Shown: positions 61,029 through 64,000 of the stretch, one piece after another
Layout of the letters: each line of letters starts with the position of its first letter
How positions within the stretch are numbered: the first letter of the stretch is position 1
Origin: Thermalbibacter longus
GTDB lineage: Bacteria > Chloroflexota > Chloroflexia > Thermomicrobiales > Thermomicrobiaceae
Assembly: GCF_023806485.1 (NCBI RefSeq)
Contig: NZ_JAMSLR010000004.1
Location: 186,001-250,000, forward strand
DNA length: 64,000 nt
Direction of reading: 5' to 3'
The notes under the pieces: model-generated
Database searches by the model: none
What the model saw: the letters and a program-made list of their open reading frames with translations, nothing else
Told to the model about the DNA's origin: nothing
Position numbers and translations under genes: made by a program

Positions 61029-62882
61029 TCAGTCCTGGGCCTCGCGATCATAGTAGGCAATGTCGATGGCCGAGCCACGCGGTACCCAGGAGTTCCACTG
61101 CAGTGTCCCGCTGACGACACCGCCGTCGGGGAATCTCTGGCAATCGAACGATGGGTCCTGGCTCCGAATGTACTGGCAACTCTGGGGCGTTACGCTGCGA
61201 ACCACCAGCCCTGCCTGCTCGAGCTGCTGCCTCGCCTGCTGGTAAGGGACTCCGAAGACATCGGGAACGCGAACCTTGTCACCCACGCTGACGTAGACGG
61301 TGACTGTCTCACCGCTCCGCACCTGGCCTGACGGCTCAGTCCGGATGACCAGCCCCTCAGCCACGTCACGGCTGGGCTCCTCGACCCGCTCGTAGTTCAA
61401 CCCCAGTTCCTGTATCTGGCGGATGGCGTCGGTGAATGGCTGGCCGGTCAAATTCGGCAACGTGACGAACTCTGGCCCCTTAGAGACCGTGACGCGGATC
61501 TCGGAACCCTTCGGCAGCGGAGTGCCCGCCTGTGGATCCTGCTCGAAGATAACCCCAGCCGGCGTCACGTTGTCGAACACCTCCTCGACCACGAGCTGGA
61601 AGTCGCCCACGGCCGCCGCTGCCTCGGCCTGCTCGAGGGTCGAGCCGAGCAACTGGGGAACCAGCGCTGTTTCGGGCGTCGGCGAAGGTGTTGGCGCCGG
61701 TGTGGGGGTGGGAGTGGGGGATGCGGTGCGGGTCGGTGCCGGCGAGGGGGTGCCCGAGCCGGGGGTGGCTGTTCCCACTCCTGCGACGACTTCAGTCGGT
61801 GTCGGCGATGGTTGGGTGCCGGTGCCCAGAGGGTTGAGGTCGACCATCCGGAAGGCCAGCAGCACCAGTGCCACGATGCCGATGAGGATCGCCGAGCCGA
61901 TCAACCAGGTCGCGCAGCCGAGCTCGTCGCCGCGTGAGAGAGCCCGAGGTGGGGGAGGGGGAGCGCCTTGCACGCGCGCCGGCCGGGCTCGAGGGCCCAT
62001 CGCTCTCGTCGCTTCGCTCGAGCCTCGGCCTGCCGGTGGAGGAAAGGCAGCGCCGGCCGTTGCCGGCTGCTGGTGCCAGCGGGACAGCGCCTCGGCGAGT
62101 GCCCCGGCACTGGGGAATCGCTGGGCCGGGTCCTTGGCCAATGCGCGGAGCACGATCGCCTCTACCTGCGAAGGGAGATCGGGGTTGTACTGCCGCGGCG
62201 ACGGCGGTGGCGCGTTGACGTGCTGCATGGCCAGGCCAATCGGGTTGTCAGCGTCGAAGGGAAGGCGGCCGGTCAGCATCTCGTAGAGGACTACACCCAG
62301 TGAATAGATATCCGAAGCTGGGGTGGCCGGTTCGCCTCGCGCCTGCTCAGGGGACACATAGTGCACTGTCCCCATGCCGATGCCCGCCTCGGTCAGGCTG
62401 GCGTCGGTGAGCCCCTTGGCGATGCCAAAATCGGTGACCTTTACCGTGCCCTGCTCGTCGACCAGGATGTTTTGAGGCTTGATGTCGCGGTGCACGAGGC
62501 CGTGCCGGTGGGCGTAGTCGAGCGCGGCGGCGACCTGGCTGACGACGTACGCAGCCTCTTCGACCCGGAACGGTGCCTGGCGCAGGATCAGGTGCTTCAG
62601 GGTCTGGCCGCGCACATACTCCATGACGATGTAGTGGACGCCGTTGTCGTGACCAACATCGTAGACATTGACGATGTTCGGGTGAGCGAGGCGAGCGGCG
62701 GACTGGGCCTCCCGCTCGAAGCGGCGGAGAAAGCTGGCATCGCTCCCATATTGGCCGCGCAGGATCTTCACAGCTACCGGCCGGTTGAGGGCGAGGTCGT
62801 AGCCGCGGTACACCACGGCCATCCCCCCCTCACCGATCAGTTCTTCCAGGCGATATCGTCCATTGAGGACTTTCGTCTGCAC
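61029..62882 (-). CDS. Ser/Thr protein kinase with PASTA domains (PknB type)
   Basis: A 617-aa Hanks-type kinase. The catalytic domain (about 1-265) has GEGGMAVVYRG, Lys39 in VAVKILR, HRD133IKPQN, DFGIAKG and APE-like SPEQARG. A proline-rich juxtamembrane part and one membrane helix (ATWLIGSAILIGIVALVLLAF) follow. After a Thr/Pro linker come about three PASTA repeats (VPQLLG, LPNLTG and VPDVFG) that sense wall fragments or beta-lactams. The GTG start follows GGGAGAGG. Probably coordinates wall synthesis and division. No PP2C phosphatase is adjacent. Confidence 0.94.
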   Translation of the reverse strand: MQTKVLNGRYRLEELIGEGGMAVVYRGYDLALNRPVAVKILRGQYGSDASFLRRFEREAQSAARLAHPNIVNVYDVGHDNGVHYIVMEYVRGQTLKHLILRQAPFRVEEAAYVVSQVAAALDYAHRHGLVHRDIKPQNILVDEQGTVKVTDFGIAKGLTDASLTEAGIGMGTVHYVSPEQARGEPATPASDIYSLGVVLYEMLTGRLPFDADNPIGLAMQHVNAPPPSPRQYNPDLPSQVEAIVLRALAKDPAQRFPSAGALAEALSRWHQQPATAGAAFPPPAGRGSSEATRAMGPRARPARVQGAPPPPPRALSRGDELGCATWLIGSAILIGIVALVLLAFRMVDLNPLGTGTQPSPTPTEVVAGVGTATPGSGTPSPAPTRTASPTPTPTPAPTPSPTPETALVPQLLGSTLEQAEAAAAVGDFQLVVEEVFDNVTPAGVIFEQDPQAGTPLPKGSEIRVTVSKGPEFVTLPNLTGQPFTDAIRQIQELGLNYERVEEPSRDVAEGLVIRTEPSGQVRSGETVTVYVSVGDKVRVPDVFGVPYQQARQQLEQAGLVVRSVTPQSCQYIRSQDPSFDCQRFPDGGVVSGTLQWNSWVPRGSAIDIAYYDREAQD

Positions 62883-63272
62883 CCGCGAGCGGCCTCTCCC
62901 ACTGCCTCAACGCCCGGCGCCGGAGCCCATTCCCTCCCTGGCCCTTCCGGCAGCCGCCTCGATCCGAGGTTATCGTACTATGCCCGCTGGGATCGAACCC
63001 AGCCGCCACCGGAAGACGGCTCGACAATAAAGGTTGCTCGTCGTGGCGTACGGAGCAGTTCTCTCGGGTATCGTGCATTGTACCCTCATCCAGCTCGAGT
63101 GGCCCCGACCACGCCATTGGGAATAGGCGGTTACACCCCGGGGTTAGAGGTGATGCCGGAGGCGACAGCGGTCTTCGAGCCACGTACTCCGCCACCCAGT
63201 TTGGCTCTGGATCTGCGCGACGCAGCCTGGACGCTTCTGGCATCATTGAGGCCGGTACAGTGGGTAGGGGTC
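62883..63272. other. Divergent intergenic region
   Basis: About 390 bases between the kinase and cysM. A 6-bp stem around a 7-base loop (62985-63003) mimics a tRNA T-arm on the minus strand but has no acceptor or anticodon arms. A TACAGT at 63256 could be part of a cysM promoter. If cysM starts at 63153 instead of 63273, about 120 bases belong to its N-terminus. Confidence 0.45.
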
Positions 63273-64000
63273 ATGGGATCGCGAGCGCATTGCATCAAGG
63301 GTGAGCAACTCACTGAGCGCATCGGCCGAACACCGTTACTTCGCCTTGCGCGCGTGCCCGCGCAGCTCGGGGTAGGCACTGAGGTGCAGATTCTGGCTAA
63401 AGCCGAGTGGTTCAACCCTGGTGGCTCGGTCAAAGATCGCGCCGCGCTCCGGATCGTCGAAGACGCGCGCCGCGATGGCCGCCTGCGCCCGGGCATGACC
63501 CTCCTCGATGCCACGTCCGGGAATACGGGCATTGCCTATGCGATGATCGGCGCGGCGTGGGGCTTCCCGGTGACGCTGGTCGTCCCGGCGAGCATCGGAG
63601 AGGAGCGGCGCCGTATCCTGCTCGCCTACGGTGCCAACCTTATCTTCAGCGACCCGTACGAGGGCACCGACGGCGCGATCCGGCTAGCCCGCGAGCTAGC
63701 CGCCCGCGAGCCGGATCGGTACTTCTATGCCGATCAGTACAGCAACCCATCGAACTGGCTAGCGCACTACGATACCACCGGTGTCGAAATCCTCGAGCAG
63801 ACCGGTGGTGAAGTGACCCATCTGGTCGCGGGGCTCGGCACGACGGGCACTATGATGGGAACTGGGCGGCGGCTGAAGGACGCCAACCCGGACGTCGTCC
63901 TGATCGGCGTGCAGCCGGACGACGCCTTCCACGGGCTTGAGGGGTTGAAGCACCTGCCGACGGCGATGCTGCCGGCGATCTACGATCCTTCGCTGGTCGA
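63273..64000 (+). CDS. cysM: Cysteine synthase (CysM-type), cut by window end
   Basis: At least 242 codons, open at the right edge. A PLP fold-type II enzyme: ERIGRTPLLRLARV at the start, the PLP lysine in GGSVKDRAALRIV, ATSGNTGIAYAMI and GLGTTGTMMGTGRRLK. The later GLEGLKHLPTAMLPAIYDPSLV resembles the CysM branch (O-phosphoserine or thiocarboxylate sulfhydrylase) more than CysK. The start is uncertain between ATG 63273 and ATG 63153. Confidence 0.9.
   Translation, partial: MGSRAHCIKGEQLTERIGRTPLLRLARVPAQLGVGTEVQILAKAEWFNPGGSVKDRAALRIVEDARRDGRLRPGMTLLDATSGNTGIAYAMIGAAWGFPVTLVVPASIGEERRRILLAYGANLIFSDPYEGTDGAIRLARELAAREPDRYFYADQYSNPSNWLAHYDTTGVEILEQTGGEVTHLVAGLGTTGTMMGTGRRLKDANPDVVLIGVQPDDAFHGLEGLKHLPTAMLPAIYDPSLV

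Noticed and set aside
62985-63003. T-arm-like stem with TTCGATC loop on the minus strand
   Set aside because: It is only a palindrome; no acceptor, D or anticodon arm can be built from the flanking sequence.

Overview
The window is GC-rich, gene-dense bacterial chromosome with no rRNA, tRNA, CRISPR array, insertion sequence or phage gene that I could recognise. Gene content suggests a member of Chloroflexota, most likely of the Thermomicrobia (Sphaerobacter/Thermomicrobium) type. The reasons are the GC-rich coding with many GTG and TTG starts, a monoderm-style set (PASTA-domain kinase, FakA/FakB fatty-acid kinase, Tat-type lipoprotein solute-binding protein), an actinobacterial-like acyl-CoA carboxylase with an epsilon-like subunit, and a compact division cluster without ftsA. 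The taxonomic call is inference.

Layout. 1-5.1 kb holds a broken ArsR-type regulator, a cyclase-family protein, an MFS transporter, an uncharacterised TIM-barrel-like protein, an arginine-phosphatase-like LMW phosphatase and a SRPBCC protein. 5.6-12.8 kb holds recN, ybaB, a membrane-anchored class A beta-lactamase-like protein, a small membrane protein, an rlmD-maf pair and corA. 13.1-19.3 kb holds a hydroxyacid-oxoacid transhydrogenase-like dehydrogenase, small membrane proteins (one apparently decayed) and the acyl-CoA carboxylase genes beta-epsilon-alpha. 19.6-34.5 kb is the cell-wall and division (dcw) cluster mraZ-rsmH-ftsL-ftsI-murF-mraY-murD-ftsW-murC-murB-ddl-ftsQ-ftsZ. Most of its junctions are ATGA/GTGA overlaps. 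murE, murG and ftsA are missing from their usual positions. A run of TGGG repeats with a 10-bp period sits on the probable mraZ promoter and looks like the MraZ operator. ftsZ has its own promoter and a 280-nt leader. 34.6-40.8 kb holds nrdR, a predicted papain-fold protein, thioredoxin, two GT4 glycosyltransferases, a flavin reductase-like protein and an MqnA-like protein. 40.9-53.1 kb holds recG, an iron-permease-like protein, the fatty-acid kinase set fakA-fakB-fakB, rpmB, prmC-prfA, thpR with a LOG-like gene, a PRC-CBS-PRC protein and a zinc-ribbon protein. 53.1-64 kb holds pheA, rsmD-coaD, a coiled-coil protein, a peptide-type ABC transporter without ATPase genes, a degenerate metallo-beta-lactamase-fold protein beside a PASTA kinase, and a cysteine synthase cut by the window end.

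Most genes are housekeeping. The most interesting points are the MraZ operator, the reduced dcw cluster, the divergent papain-fold protein, the two-FakB operon, the metal-site-deficient MBL-like protein beside the kinase, and two genes broken by frameshifts. I do not see a clear-cut undescribed defence or mobile system.
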